DNA from: Amycolatopsis sp. NBC_01488
GTDB taxonomy: Bacteria > Actinomycetota > Actinomycetes > Mycobacteriales > Pseudonocardiaceae
Direction of reading: 5' to 3'
Assembly: GCF_036227105.1 (NCBI RefSeq)
Contig: NZ_CP109434.1
Span: 439,001-503,000, forward strand
DNA length: 64,000 bases
Position numbers and translations under genes: made by a program. Numbering within the stretch: the stretch's first letter is position 1; each line of letters starts with the position of its first letter. The notes beneath the pieces are model-generated. The model searched no databases. It was not told where the DNA came from and saw only the letters and a program-made list of their open reading frames with translations. Of this stretch, positions 35,170 through 45,748 are shown piece by piece.

Positions 35170-36078
35170 TCAGTACTCGCCGTGTACCAGGTTGTCCGGT
35201 AGCTCCCCTCCCGCGTATCGCGCGATTTCGGCCGCGGCGACGGCGTACGACCGCCCCCGCACCCCGCGCACGGCCCCGCCGACGTGCGGGGTCAGCAGCA
35301 GCCCCGGCGCCGTCCACAGCGGGTGCCCGGCCGGCGGCGGCTCGGGATCGGTGACGTCGAGCGCGGCGCGCAGCCGGCCTGTGGTCAGTTCGGCGACCAA
35401 GGCGTCGGTGACGACGACGGCGCCGCGCGCCACGTTCACCAGCACCGCGCCGTCCCGCATCTCGGCGAGGAACTCCGCGTCGACCATCCCCCGCGTGCGC
35501 GAGGTCAGCGGCACCATCAGCACGACGGCGTCGTGCAGGCCGAGCAGCGCCGGCAGCTCCCGCACGCCGTGCACGCCCTCCCGCGCGGTCATCCCGACCA
35601 TCGTGCACCGCGCGTCGAACGGCTCGAGCCGCCGTCGCAGGTGCTGCCCCAGGTCGCCGGCGCCGATCACGAGCACGCGCTTGCCCTGCAGCGTGTCGGT
35701 GCTCTGCCGCTCCCACCGGCCTTCGCGCTGCGCCTCGCCGAAGACGTCCAGCTTCCGGTACATCGACAGCAGCACGGCGACCACCCACTCGGCGGTGCTC
35801 CCGCCGTGCGCGCCCCGGCAGGTGGAGAGCAGGACGCCGTCGGGCACCTTGCCGACCCAATCCTCGGCACCGGCGGAGAGCAGCTGGACGAGCCTCAGGT
35901 TGGGCAGCACGCGCCACAGATCCTCGCCCGGCGGGTGCTTGCCGGGGATCAGCACCTCGGCCTTCGCGGCCTCCGGCGGCACCGGCTCGCCCCACTGGTG
36001 GCGCACGGGCAGCACCCGCGGCACCTCGGCGAGCACGGTCAGGCCCTCGTCGTCGGGCACCAGCACGGTCAACGTCAT
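35170..36078 (-). CDS. D-isomer-specific 2-hydroxyacid dehydrogenase
   Basis: The 302-residue protein has the NAD-binding domain of the 2-hydroxyacid dehydrogenase family: G-A-G-D-L-G-Q-H-L near residue 145, the catalytic Arg region V-N-V-A-R-G-A-V-V near 222, a Glu/Asp position around D-V-T-D-P-E-P, and the catalytic His in T-P-H-V-G-G near 270. The substrate-binding first domain is divergent, so the 2-oxo acid substrate is unknown. The ATG at 36078 has GGGG upstream. It lies between DoxX and the LppZ-like gene. Confidence 0.87.
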   Translation of the reverse strand: MTLTVLVPDDEGLTVLAEVPRVLPVRHQWGEPVPPEAAKAEVLIPGKHPPGEDLWRVLPNLRLVQLLSAGAEDWVGKVPDGVLLSTCRGAHGGSTAEWVVAVLLSMYRKLDVFGEAQREGRWERQSTDTLQGKRVLVIGAGDLGQHLRRRLEPFDARCTMVGMTAREGVHGVRELPALLGLHDAVVLMVPLTSRTRGMVDAEFLAEMRDGAVLVNVARGAVVVTDALVAELTTGRLRAALDVTDPEPPPAGHPLWTAPGLLLTPHVGGAVRGVRGRSYAVAAAEIARYAGGELPDNLVHGEY

Positions 36079-36143
36079 GATCCCCAACGTAATCGAGGAG
36101 TGCTAACCCATGGTTCACGCGCCGGGCCCTAGGCTGGTGAATC

Positions 36144-37349
36144 ATGCGAACCCGGTACCGGACGACCCTGCTGGCGATCTTGGCCTGCGGCGTCCTGCTG
36201 CCCGCCGGGTGCGCGCGGTTCGACGACACCGCGGCGGGCCAGACGTTCAGCCCCGCGCCCGTGGCGAGCCCCGAGTCGCCGCCCGAGGTCCAGGGCCCCG
36301 GCGCGGACTCCGGCGGCGAAGACCACCAGGTCCAGCCCGGGCCGGCCACGCAGGTCCCGCCGCCGCAGGGCTGCAAGGACTTCGACCCGTCGGTGATCGC
36401 GACCTGCCTGGACACGGTCGCGGCGGTGGCCGGCCTGCCGGGTGACGGTTCGACGCCGAGCGCGCTCGCGGGCGAGCGCAAGAGCGGCCGGGTGCTGCTG
36501 GCGACGCCGGGCAAGGACGCCACCGACTTCGCGAAGCTCGACGTCCAGGCGGCCGGGGACGGCGGCTTGACCGGGCTCGCGCTTTCGCCGTCGTACGTCG
36601 AGGACCAGCTCGTGTTCGCCTACGTGACGACGGCGACGGACAACCGCGTCGTGCGCTTCGCCAGGGGCCAGGCAGCCAAGCCGGTGCTCACCGGGATCCC
36701 GAAGGGCGCCACCGGCAACCGCGGCACGATCAGCGCCGACAATCGCGGCGCCCTGCTCGTCGCGACCGGTGACGCGGGTGACCCGAACGCCGCCGCCGAC
36801 CCGAACTCCCTGGCCGGGAAGGTGCTGCGGATCGACACGTCCGGCAAGGCCGCGGCGGGCAACCCGAACGGCGCGCTGACCGTGACGGCCGGGCTGCACG
36901 CGCCGGGCGGGCTGTGCGCGTCCGCCGACGGCGGCCGGGTCTGGGTCACCGACCGGCTCGCCGACAAGGACGTCATCTACCGGGTGCAGGCCGGGCAGCC
37001 GCTGACGACGCCGGCGTGGACGTGGACCGACAAGCCGGGGGTCGCGGGCTGCGCCGACTTCGTGGACGCGAACGGCTCGGTCTCGGTCGGGACGTCGCTG
37101 GCCGGAAACCTGCAGAACCTGCCCGTGACGGCCGAAGGCGCGATCAGCGGCAAGCCGACGGTGAGCCTCGACGGGAAGACCGGCAAGCCGCCGGAGACGT
37201 TCGGGCGGCTCGCCGGGATGAGCATGATCAACCCGCAGCTCGCGGTGGCGGGCACGGTCAACAAGGACGGCGGCACGCCGGTCTCGAGTGACGACCGCGT
37301 CGTCCTGATCACACCGGCGACCTCCGGCGGCGGCAACGGCCGGGACTGA
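36144..37349 (+). CDS. LppZ-like lipoprotein with sugar-dehydrogenase beta-propeller
   Basis: The 401-residue protein starts with a lipoprotein signal (L-P-A-G-C, Cys23), then a Pro/Gly/Glu-rich linker to about residue 75, then a glucose/sorbosone dehydrogenase-like beta-propeller with G-L-T-G-L-A-L-S-P-S-Y and S-L-A-G-K-V-L-R-I-D-T. It should be anchored to the outer face of the membrane. Position and layout match LppZ (Rv3006) of M. tuberculosis. PQQ-dependent activity is possible but the key residues cannot be confirmed by eye. Confidence 0.85.
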   Translation: MRTRYRTTLLAILACGVLLPAGCARFDDTAAGQTFSPAPVASPESPPEVQGPGADSGGEDHQVQPGPATQVPPPQGCKDFDPSVIATCLDTVAAVAGLPGDGSTPSALAGERKSGRVLLATPGKDATDFAKLDVQAAGDGGLTGLALSPSYVEDQLVFAYVTTATDNRVVRFARGQAAKPVLTGIPKGATGNRGTISADNRGALLVATGDAGDPNAAADPNSLAGKVLRIDTSGKAAAGNPNGALTVTAGLHAPGGLCASADGGRVWVTDRLADKDVIYRVQAGQPLTTPAWTWTDKPGVAGCADFVDANGSVSVGTSLAGNLQNLPVTAEGAISGKPTVSLDGKTGKPPETFGRLAGMSMINPQLAVAGTVNKDGGTPVSSDDRVVLITPATSGGGNGRD

Positions 37350-37535
37350 CCGGGCGACGGATTCCCTTTCGCTTCCACCGCGAGCAGCACCGCCACGACA
37401 GCGGACGTGGTCGCGGGCTGGCAAAGCAGCTGCGCATCGCCTGGCCCGGATGGGCTTCACCGTGTCCGTCGTGCCGGAGTCCGGTGACCCTTTCGGGCTG
37501 CCGTACGGCGCGCACTCGCCCCGGTTCCGCCGGGT

Positions 37536-38672
37536 CTAGGGCTTCAGCTCCACTCGTCGTCCCTCCGCCGACGACGCCAGCCCGGCCTCCGCGAGCTGCA
37601 ACCCGCGGGCGGCCGAGAAGAAGTCGTAGCGGTGTTGCCGTCCGGCGACCACGTCGCGGACGAACTCCTCCCACTGCGCCTTGAAGCCGTTGTCGAACTC
37701 GGCGTTGTCCGGCACCTCCTGCCACTGCTCGCGGAAGGATTCGGTGGCCGGCAGGTCCGGGTTCCACACGGGCTTCGGCGTCGCCGAGCGGTGCTGGACG
37801 CGGCAGCGCCGCAGGCCGGCGACGGCGCTGCCCTCGGTGCCGTCGACCTGGAACTCGACCAGCTCGTCGCGGAAGACCCGCGTCGACCACGACGAGTTGA
37901 TCTGGGCGATCGCCCCGGACTCGAGTTCGAAGATGCCGTACGCGGCGTCGTCGGCCGTCGCCGCGTACGGCTCGCCCTGCTCGTCCCAGCGACGCGGGAT
38001 GTGCGTGACCGCCTTCGCCGTCACCGCGCGGACCGGGCCGAAGAGGTTCTCCAGCACGTAGTTCCAGTGGCAGAACATGTCGAGCACGATCCCGCCGCCG
38101 TCCTCGGCGCGGTAGTTCCAGCTCGGCCGCTGCGCCTCCTGCCAGTCGCCCTCGAAGACCCAGTAGCCGAACTCGCCGCGCACCGACAGGATCCGTCCGA
38201 AGAACCCGCCGTCGACCAGGCGCCGCAGCTTCCGCAGGCCGGGCAGGAACAGCTTGTCGTGGACGACGCCGTGGCAGATCCCGGCGTCGCGCGCGAGCCC
38301 GGCCAGCTCGAGCGCCGCCGGCAGCGTCTCGGCCAGGGGCTTCTCGGCGTAAATGTGTTTGCCCGCGGCGATCGCCGCCCGCACCGACGGTTCGCGCGCG
38401 GACGTCAGCTGCGCGTCGAAGTAGATCCGCACGTCGTCCAACGCCGAATCGACGTCGGTCGTCCACGCGGTCAACCCGTGCCGATCGGCGAGTTCCTTCA
38501 GCTTCGCCGCGTTACGTCCGGCGAGGATCGGCTCGAGCTGCACGCGGGTGCCGTCGGGCAGCTCGACCCCGCCCTGCTCGCGGATCGCCAGCACCGACCT
38601 GAGCAGGTGCTGCCGATAACCCATCCGGCCCGTGACCCCGTTGAGCAGCACTCCGATGGCGGTCTGGTTCAT
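37536..38672 (-). CDS. Gfo/Idh/MocA-family oxidoreductase, last gene of the carbohydrate operon
   Basis: This 378-residue NAD(P)-dependent sugar or inositol-type oxidoreductase has an N-terminal Rossmann fold (G-V-L-L-N-G-V-T-G-R-M-G-Y, an atypical glycine loop) and the family E-K-P motif in H-I-Y-A-E-K-P-L-A near residue 112, followed by the C-terminal alpha/beta domain. The ATG at 38672 overlaps the preceding stop as ATGA. The substrate is unknown; the operon context suggests a modified sugar or sugar acid. Confidence 0.88.
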   Translation of the reverse strand: MNQTAIGVLLNGVTGRMGYRQHLLRSVLAIREQGGVELPDGTRVQLEPILAGRNAAKLKELADRHGLTAWTTDVDSALDDVRIYFDAQLTSAREPSVRAAIAAGKHIYAEKPLAETLPAALELAGLARDAGICHGVVHDKLFLPGLRKLRRLVDGGFFGRILSVRGEFGYWVFEGDWQEAQRPSWNYRAEDGGGIVLDMFCHWNYVLENLFGPVRAVTAKAVTHIPRRWDEQGEPYAATADDAAYGIFELESGAIAQINSSWSTRVFRDELVEFQVDGTEGSAVAGLRRCRVQHRSATPKPVWNPDLPATESFREQWQEVPDNAEFDNGFKAQWEEFVRDVVAGRQHRYDFFSAARGLQLAEAGLASSAEGRRVELKP

Positions 38673-39418
38673 CGCCGGCCTTCCTGGTCGAGGGCGTCTT
38701 CGCCGGAGGGCGAGGTGACACCCGGGATGTCGTATTCCGCGCGGCGCCCGCACATGCCGTAGCCGTCCGGGTTCGACGGCGTCGCGACCCGGACGCCCGA
38801 CTGCTCGAGGTGGCTCCCGTCGCCGTCGGCGAGAGCCTTGAGGTGCGCACCGGTCAGTTCGGCGGCCTTCAGAGCCCCGGCCTGCCAGCGCGGTACCCAG
38901 TCTCCGATTTTCGGCGACACCAGCGCGACGGCCGCCCGGTGGAAAGCCCGCAGCGGCTCCGGATCGCCGTCCAGCAGCGCCTCCCGCAGCGGCAGGTAGC
39001 CACCAATCGCCAGGTCACGACGTCGTTTGGCGGCGTCGTCGGATTTCGGCAACGCGGCGGCCTCGGCGTACGCGGCTGGGTCGGCGAGGACGTCGGGCGG
39101 GAAGGTGAACACGGCGTCGCCCGCCTCGGGCAGGCCGCTGTTCTGCATGAGGACGGTGACGCGTAGGCCGCCACGCTGCACCATCCGGTGGACTGTGCCC
39201 GGAGCGAACCACGCGATCACGCCGGCTTCGAGCGGCGTCTCGGCGTACCCGCCGGTGCTCAGCGTCTGGACGGCGCCCTCCCCCGCCGTGACGACGTAGG
39301 CCTCGGTACAGGCGAGGTGCAGGTGCGGGCTGCCGCCGCAGACGCCGTCTTCGGCCGCCCAGTCGTAGGCGCGCAGGTGCGATACGCCGATGCCGCCCGG
39401 TAGCGGGAATTCGTTCAT
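38669..39418 (-). CDS. Cupin-domain protein
   Basis: The 249-residue protein has a cupin beta-barrel in its first half: the metal-binding pattern H-L-H-L-A-C-T-E-A-Y-V-V and the second motif P-G-T-V-H-R-M near residue 80. The C-terminal half is helical and unassigned. Cupins in such operons are often sugar isomerases or epimerases. The ATG at 39418 overlaps the upstream stop (ATGA); ATG 39424 two codons earlier is an alternative. Its own stop overlaps the next start in the same way. Confidence 0.8.
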   Translation of the reverse strand: MNEFPLPGGIGVSHLRAYDWAAEDGVCGGSPHLHLACTEAYVVTAGEGAVQTLSTGGYAETPLEAGVIAWFAPGTVHRMVQRGGLRVTVLMQNSGLPEAGDAVFTFPPDVLADPAAYAEAAALPKSDDAAKRRRDLAIGGYLPLREALLDGDPEPLRAFHRAAVALVSPKIGDWVPRWQAGALKAAELTGAHLKALADGDGSHLEQSGVRVATPSNPDGYGMCGRRAEYDIPGVTSPSGEDALDQEGRR

Positions 39419-40335
39419 GACCATCCGTGCCTGCCGAGGTAGTCGGTCACCTGATCGCGGTCCCAAGCGCCGTCGGCGACGACGATCCGGTAGCGGTACG
39501 TGAAGCTCTCTCCCGGCGGGAGGGCGAATTCTTCGAAGAACGCCCACGAGAAGGCCACCATGGGCGTGTCCTTGCTGCGGACGAACCAGTGCGACTCGTG
39601 GATCGCGTGGTCGTTTTCCGGCGAATGCGCGAAGACGAGCGTCGAGTGGGCGTCGACGTCGTCGTGCTCGCCGACGAAGGCCAGCCACGGCGCCTGCGCG
39701 CCCATCATGTCGTCACCGCCGAGACCACCGGGACCGAGGACGCGGCCGCCGCTGAAGTCGCGCGGGCCCCGCCAGTGCAGGCCGGTGTACCCGGCCTGCT
39801 CACGGCCGGCGGTGGTCGGGCTGCCGAACACGAGCGGCGCGTCGCGGACGTTGGTCAGCTCGATGCCCCAGTCGATCGCCCAGGCACCTTCGTCGGGCTC
39901 GACGGAGTGGACGACGATGTCGCGCCGTTCGCGCGCCCACTCGTCGCCGCGGTGGGTCACCCAGGTGAGCCGTTCGGTGAAGGTCAGCCGGTCGCCGTCG
40001 ACGCCGAAGCCGGCGAACCCGTCGTGCCGCATCGAGCCGATCCGGTCGGGCAGGTCCTGGTACCAGCGGCCGGGGACGTAGGTGTGGCCACCCCAGAAGT
40101 TCTGGCCGGACAGGTGGCTCGACGTCATCTGCAGCCCCTTGTGCCACCGGTGGTCGGCAGGCCGGTACCCGCTGACGCGCCGGCCGCGAAGGGTGCGCAG
40201 CGGGTGGGTGTAGGGCTTGCGCGACTCGTAGGCGACGGGGTCGGGCTTGTACACATAGGACATCAGCTGGACCCCGGCGGCCTCGACGATCACCCGGTCG
40301 CCGTGCCGGTGGGTGACGGTGATCGCGGCGCTCAT
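39415..40335 (-). CDS. PmoA-like (DUF6807) protein
   Basis: This 306-residue beta-rich protein belongs to the family annotated as PmoA-related or DUF6807, found in actinobacterial and Bacteroidetes carbohydrate operons. It has Y-K-P-Y-T-H-P-L-R-T-L-like and D-H-R-W-H-K-G-L-Q segments near residue 60 and a late A-F-S-W-A-F-F-E-E-F. Despite the name it is not a methane monooxygenase subunit. It has no signal peptide. A galactose-mutarotase-like fold is likely (inference). Start and stop both overlap neighbours by ATGA. Confidence 0.78.
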   Translation of the reverse strand: MSAAITVTHRHGDRVIVEAAGVQLMSYVYKPDPVAYESRKPYTHPLRTLRGRRVSGYRPADHRWHKGLQMTSSHLSGQNFWGGHTYVPGRWYQDLPDRIGSMRHDGFAGFGVDGDRLTFTERLTWVTHRGDEWARERRDIVVHSVEPDEGAWAIDWGIELTNVRDAPLVFGSPTTAGREQAGYTGLHWRGPRDFSGGRVLGPGGLGGDDMMGAQAPWLAFVGEHDDVDAHSTLVFAHSPENDHAIHESHWFVRSKDTPMVAFSWAFFEEFALPPGESFTYRYRIVVADGAWDRDQVTDYLGRHGWS

Positions 40336-41420
40336 CCGGCTTTCACCCCGGCACCGGCCATGTCGCGGTAGAACGGGTCCCCGGGCCTGATCTCCCCACG
40401 GCTCACGCTCTGCCCGGTGGAGGCGGCCTTGTAGAGAGAGGCGACGAACTCCAGCACCCGCCGCCCGTCCCGGCCACTGCACGGCGGCCGCTTTCCGGCC
40501 CGATGGGCGGCCAAGACGGGCTTGAACGCGGCGGCGTGCGAGCTGCCGACGTCCTCAGCCGGCGTGGTCGGAATTTCGGCCACACGAGGCGCGGGGGTGT
40601 ATCGCCAGTTTTCGGCAACGTAGCCGTAGAGGTGCGTGAGCTCGACGGTGGCGCGTTCGCAGTCGATCCGGATCCGGCTCACTTCGTCGGGCGAAAGGAC
40701 ACTGTTGACGACGGTGGCCAGCGCCCCGGACTCGAACCGGACGAGCGCGGCGGAGACGTCCTCGGTCTCGACGTCGTGCACGAGCCGCGCGGTCATCGCC
40801 TGGACTTCGGCCCATTCGGTTTCGCCCGCGAGCAGGTGCAGCAGGAGATCCATCTGGTGAATGCCGTGGCCCATGGCGGGCCCGCCGCCTTCGGTCGCCC
40901 ACCGCCCCCGCCACGGGACTGAGTAGTAGGCGGCATCGCGGTACCAGGTGGTCTGACAGTGCGCGACGAGCGGGCGGCCCAGCTCTCCCCTCGCGAGCAG
41001 GTCACGGAAGTGCGCGGCGGCAGACCCGGACCGCTGCTGGTAGACGAAGGACGCGTACGGACCACCATCACCTTCGGCGGAGATCATGTCGTCGTACTCG
41101 GCCAGCGAACGGCAAGGCGGCTTCTCACACCAGACCCAGGCGCCGCTGTCGAGGACCTTTTTGGTCTGTTCGACGTGCAGACCCGGAGGCGTGCAGATCG
41201 AGACGAGGTCGGGCTCCTGCTCGACGAGCAGGGATTCGAGGTCGGGGTAAGGCTTGGCGTGATCGGTCGTTGCGCAGAAGGCGAGGGCCCGAGCCTCATC
41301 GACATCCGCGACGGCCACGAGGTCGACGTCGTCGCAGTGGGCCTGATAGGCGGCGAGGTGGCTGTCGGCGATGGCCCCAGCCCCGACGATCGCCACTCGC
41401 AAGCGCTTTCTCTGAGCCAA
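40332..41420 (-). CDS. Gfo/Idh/MocA-family oxidoreductase, first gene of the carbohydrate operon
   Basis: The 362-residue protein has the Rossmann motif V-A-I-V-G-A-G-A-I-A near residue 9, S-I-C-T-P-P-G-L-H near 75, the E-K-P motif (W-C-E-K-P-P) near 100 and the catalytic-domain G-G-G-P-A-M-G-H-G-I-H-Q-M-D-L. It heads a four-gene unit. No ATG fits; TTG at 41420 gives the right N-terminus, with GTG 41396 as an alternative. A LacI-type operator (41398-41411) overlaps the first codons, so repression at this site is likely. Confidence 0.87.
   Translation of the reverse strand: MAQRKRLRVAIVGAGAIADSHLAAYQAHCDDVDLVAVADVDEARALAFCATTDHAKPYPDLESLLVEQEPDLVSICTPPGLHVEQTKKVLDSGAWVWCEKPPCRSLAEYDDMISAEGDGGPYASFVYQQRSGSAAAHFRDLLARGELGRPLVAHCQTTWYRDAAYYSVPWRGRWATEGGGPAMGHGIHQMDLLLHLLAGETEWAEVQAMTARLVHDVETEDVSAALVRFESGALATVVNSVLSPDEVSRIRIDCERATVELTHLYGYVAENWRYTPAPRVAEIPTTPAEDVGSSHAAAFKPVLAAHRAGKRPPCSGRDGRRVLEFVASLYKAASTGQSVSRGEIRPGDPFYRDMAGAGVKAG
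41398..41411. promoter_or_regulatory. LacI-type operator overlapping the operon start
   Basis: CGCAAGCGCTTTCT, read on the minus strand as AGAAAGCGCTTGCG, is a CG-centred near-palindrome of the LacI/GalR operator type and nearly matches the site at 41733-41746. Confidence 0.6.
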
Positions 41421-41732
41421 TCCCGAACCGCCTTCCTCACCAAAGCCTGCGCCCCGCGGCTCCACTACCCCGTCGCCGCGCGACGCCTTCGCCTACGTAC
41501 TCCCGGGTGCGTTGCGAAGATCGTGTTTTGCGACGTCCCCGCACGAACCCTCTCCGGCCGTTCCGCCATCCGAAGTCGTCTATCCTCGCCAACTCACCAC
41601 TCGTCGGCTGTCTCCGGTTGCGGCCGCGCTCGCGCAACCGGTCAGCACGTCCCCTGCTGCCCCTGGATGTCGTTCGGCCCGGCGCCTCCCACCGGTCACC
41701 CGCTGCGTCACGCGGCACTCCTCGACCGTCTC

Positions 41733-41746
41733 AGAAAGCGCTTTCT
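41733..41746. promoter_or_regulatory. LacI-type operator, perfect palindrome
   Basis: AGAAAGCGCTTTCT is a perfect 14-bp palindrome centred on CG, the classic form for LacI-family sugar repressors. It overlaps the candidate -10 of the minus-strand promoter. Confidence 0.7.
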
Positions 41747-41766
41747 CACGCAACGGCCGCCACCGA

Positions 41767-41780
41767 TGTCAACGTTGTCA
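41767..41780. promoter_or_regulatory. LacI-type operator overlapping the -35
   Basis: TGTCAACGTTGTCA has the palindromic core CAACGTTG with matching TG and CA ends, another LacI-family operator form. It overlaps the minus-strand TTGACA. Confidence 0.6.
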
Positions 41781-41899
41781 CCACAGTCCCGCAACCGGAA
41801 CGGACGACTCGCTCACACCACCGATCGCGAAGGCCCGCCACCAAGCAATCACCGAGCGAACGAGCCCGGCCACCCGACTGGCGAGTTCGCCAGAACCGG

Positions 41900-42430
41900 T
41901 CAGCGGCTCTTGCTACGAGGCCCGCGCTTGCGCGGCTGCCGGCTCTCGGCCCGCGCCGCCCGCATGTCCAAGAACGCGGCCACGCCCGACACGAGCGCGG
42001 CCAGCAACCCGAGGAACCGGCCGAAGCCGGGGCCGATGGCGATGCCGGCGGCGTCGAAGATGCCGCGCTGGTCGGCGTCGAACTCCCAGTCCAGTGTGAA
42101 CCAGCCGATCACCATCAGCAGCAGCGCCGCCACGGCGACCACCAGCCACAGGTGCGGCAGGCCGCCGACCCGCGCTTTCCGGACTCGCCCGAAAACGACC
42201 ACGACCAGCCCGGCCAGCAGCAACGGCAGCGGCGGGCACCACGCCAAGAAACTCGAGTTCCACGCGTCGCGGACGACGTCACCGTGCGGCAGTTGCCCCA
42301 GGACGACCTCGATGTCCGGCTTGTTGGTGCTCAGCGTGGTCCACGGCAGGAACGTCGAGCCCAGCGCGAGCAGCCCGGCCGCCAGGCCGAGCCACTCGCG
42401 CCAGGTGACGCTTTTGACCGAAAAGGACAA
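41900..42430 (-). CDS. Hypothetical four-helix membrane protein
   Basis: The 176-residue protein has four hydrophobic helices (about residues 12-30, 62-83, 93-112 and 132-152) and a basic C-terminal tail ending R-K-R-G-P-R-S-K-S-R. I do not recognise the family. It is conserved-looking in being coupled to gatB: its TTG start (42430) lies 2 bases after the gatB stop. The lack of a better start codon lowers certainty about the N-terminus. Confidence 0.7.
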   Translation of the reverse strand: MSFSVKSVTWREWLGLAAGLLALGSTFLPWTTLSTNKPDIEVVLGQLPHGDVVRDAWNSSFLAWCPPLPLLLAGLVVVVFGRVRKARVGGLPHLWLVVAVAALLLMVIGWFTLDWEFDADQRGIFDAAGIAIGPGFGRFLGLLAALVSGVAAFLDMRAARAESRQPRKRGPRSKSR

Positions 42431-42432
42431 CG

Positions 42433-43934
42433 CTACGAACCGACGCGCTCGATGATCAGCTCACGGACCCGCTTGGCGTCGGCCTGCCCCTTGGTCGCCT
42501 TCATGACCGCGCCGACGATCGCGCCCGCCGCGGCGACCTTGCCACCGCGGATCTTGTCCGCGACGTCCGGCTGCGCCGCCAAAGCATCGTCGATCGCCGC
42601 GAGCAGCGCCGAGTCGTCCGAGACGACCTTCAGCCCGCGCTTCTCGACGACCTCGCGCGGCTCACCCTCGCCGGCGAGCACGCCCTGGACGACTTCCTTG
42701 GCCAGCTTGTTCGTCAGCTCGCCCGACGAAACCAGCCCGATGACCTCGGCCACCTGCTTCGGCGTGATCGCCAGGTCGGCCAGCTCGACCTCGCGGGTGT
42801 TCGCCTCCTGAGCCAGCGTGTTGACCCACCAGCCCCGCGCCTCGTCCGGCGACGCGCCGACCTCGACCGTGGCCGCGACGAGGTCGACAGCACCGACGTT
42901 CAGCAGGTCACGCAGGGCTTCGTCGGAAAGCGACCACTCCTGCTGGATCCGCTTCCGCCGCTCGGTCGGCATCTCCGGCAGCGTGCCGCGCAGCTCCTCG
43001 ACCCACTCGCGCGCCGGCGCGATCGGGACCAGGTCGGGCTCCGGGAAGTACCGGTAGTCCTCCGCGGTCTCCTTCGTCCGGCCGGACGACGTGGTGCCGT
43101 CGGCCTCCTGGAAGTGCCGCGTCTCCTGCTTGATCGACCCGCCCTCGGCGAGGATCGCCGCCTGCCGCGTCATCTCGTAGCGGACGGCCCGTTCGACGCT
43201 GCGCAGCGAGTTGACGTTCTTCGTCTCGGTGCGCGTACCGAACTCGGTCGCGTCCTTCGCCATCAGCGAAACGTTCGCGTCGCAGCGCAGCGAGCCCTGG
43301 TCCATCCGGACGTCCGACACGTCGAGCGCGCGCAGCAGCTCACGCAGCGCCGACACGTAGGCGCGGGCGACCTCAGGTGCCCGCTCGCCGGTGCCCTCGA
43401 TCGTCTTGGTGACGATTTCGATCAGCGGCACGCCGGCCCGGTTGTAGTCGAGCAGCGAGTGCTCGGCACCGTGGATCCGGCCGGTGGCGCCGCCGACGTG
43501 CAGCGACTTGCCGGTGTCCTCCTCCATGTGCGCACGCTCGATCTCCACGCGCACGACCTCGCCGTCGTCGAGCGTGACGTCGAGGTAGCCGTTGAAGGCG
43601 ATCGGCTCGTCGTACTGCGACGTCTGGAAGTTCTTCGGCATGTCCGGGTAGAAGTAGTTCTTCCGGGCGAACCGGCACCACTCGGCGATCTCGCAGTTCA
43701 GCGCCAGGCCGATCCGGATCGCGCCCTCGACGGCCTTGCCGTTGACGACCGGCAGTGCGCCGGGCAGGCCGAGGCAGGTCGGGCAGACCTTCGTGTTCGG
43801 CTCGCCGCCGAACTCGTTCGGGCAGCCGCAGAACATCTTCGTGTTCGTGTTCAGCTCGACGTGCACCTCGAGCCCGAGCACCGGGTCGAAGCGTTCGATG
43901 ACGTCGGCGTAGTCCATCAACTCGGCCACGGCAG

Positions 43935-43938
<4 letters not shown>
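42433..43938 (-). CDS. gatB: Asp/Glu-tRNA amidotransferase subunit B
   Basis: GatB recognises Glu-tRNA-Gln (and Asp-tRNA-Asn) and activates the misacylated amino acid for amidation. The 501-residue protein has the start [19 protein letters not shown] with zinc cysteines C-G-C and C-P-T-C, the segment [11 protein letters not shown], and the C-terminal YqeY-like helical tail. The GTG at 43938 follows GGAGG and overlaps the gatA stop (GTGA). Together with GatA, GatC and GltX it supplies Gln-tRNA for the tRNA-Gln at 9192-9263. Confidence 0.97.
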
Positions 43939-45448
<1,510 letters not shown>

Positions 45449-45452
<4 letters not shown>

Positions 45453-45748
45453 TGCTCTTCCCCCAGAATCCGCGGCACCCGGAAGCGGCCGTCCTCGGCG
45501 GCCGGCGCACCGGCCAGCGCCTGCTGCTGCGTCAGCCCGGGACGGACGACGTCCTGCCGGAAGACGTTCGTCAGCGGCACGGCGTGCGACGTCGGCGGCA
45601 CGTCGTCGGCGGCGACCTCGCTCACCTTGGCCACCGAGTCCAGGATCTGGTCGAGCTGGCCGGCGAAGACGTCGAGCTCGTCGTCGGTCACGGCCAGCCT
45701 GGCCAGCTTCGCGAGGTGCGCGACCTCGTCTCGGGAAATGTTGGGCAC
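45449..45748 (-). CDS. gatC: Asp/Glu-tRNA amidotransferase subunit C
   Basis: GatC (99 residues) wraps around GatA and stabilises the GatAB complex. The family pattern [15 protein letters not shown] at the N-terminus and [12 protein letters not shown] near residue 40, then L-R/F-R-Q-D-V-V near 68, are clear. The GTG at 45748 follows GGGAG. A longer upstream frame is rejected. Confidence 0.96.

Larger units (their letters stand above)
41421..41899. other. Regulatory intergenic region upstream of the carbohydrate operon
   Basis: These 479 bases hold no credible gene. They contain a minus-strand -35 consensus TTGACA (41772-41767) with a possible -10 at about 41748-41743 (TGAGAA), and two LacI-type palindromes (41733-41746 and 41767-41780). 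The first overlaps the -10 and the second the -35. This would give a long untranslated leader of about 310 bases. No LacI regulator gene is present in the window. Confidence 0.55.

Noticed and set aside
39415..40335. Particulate methane monooxygenase subunit
   Set aside because: The family name PmoA is misleading: there are no membrane helices, and the other subunits are absent.
41437..41718. A 93-codon open frame in the operator region on the minus strand
   Set aside because: No ribosome site, no domain, Arg-rich shadow composition, and it lies over the operator region.
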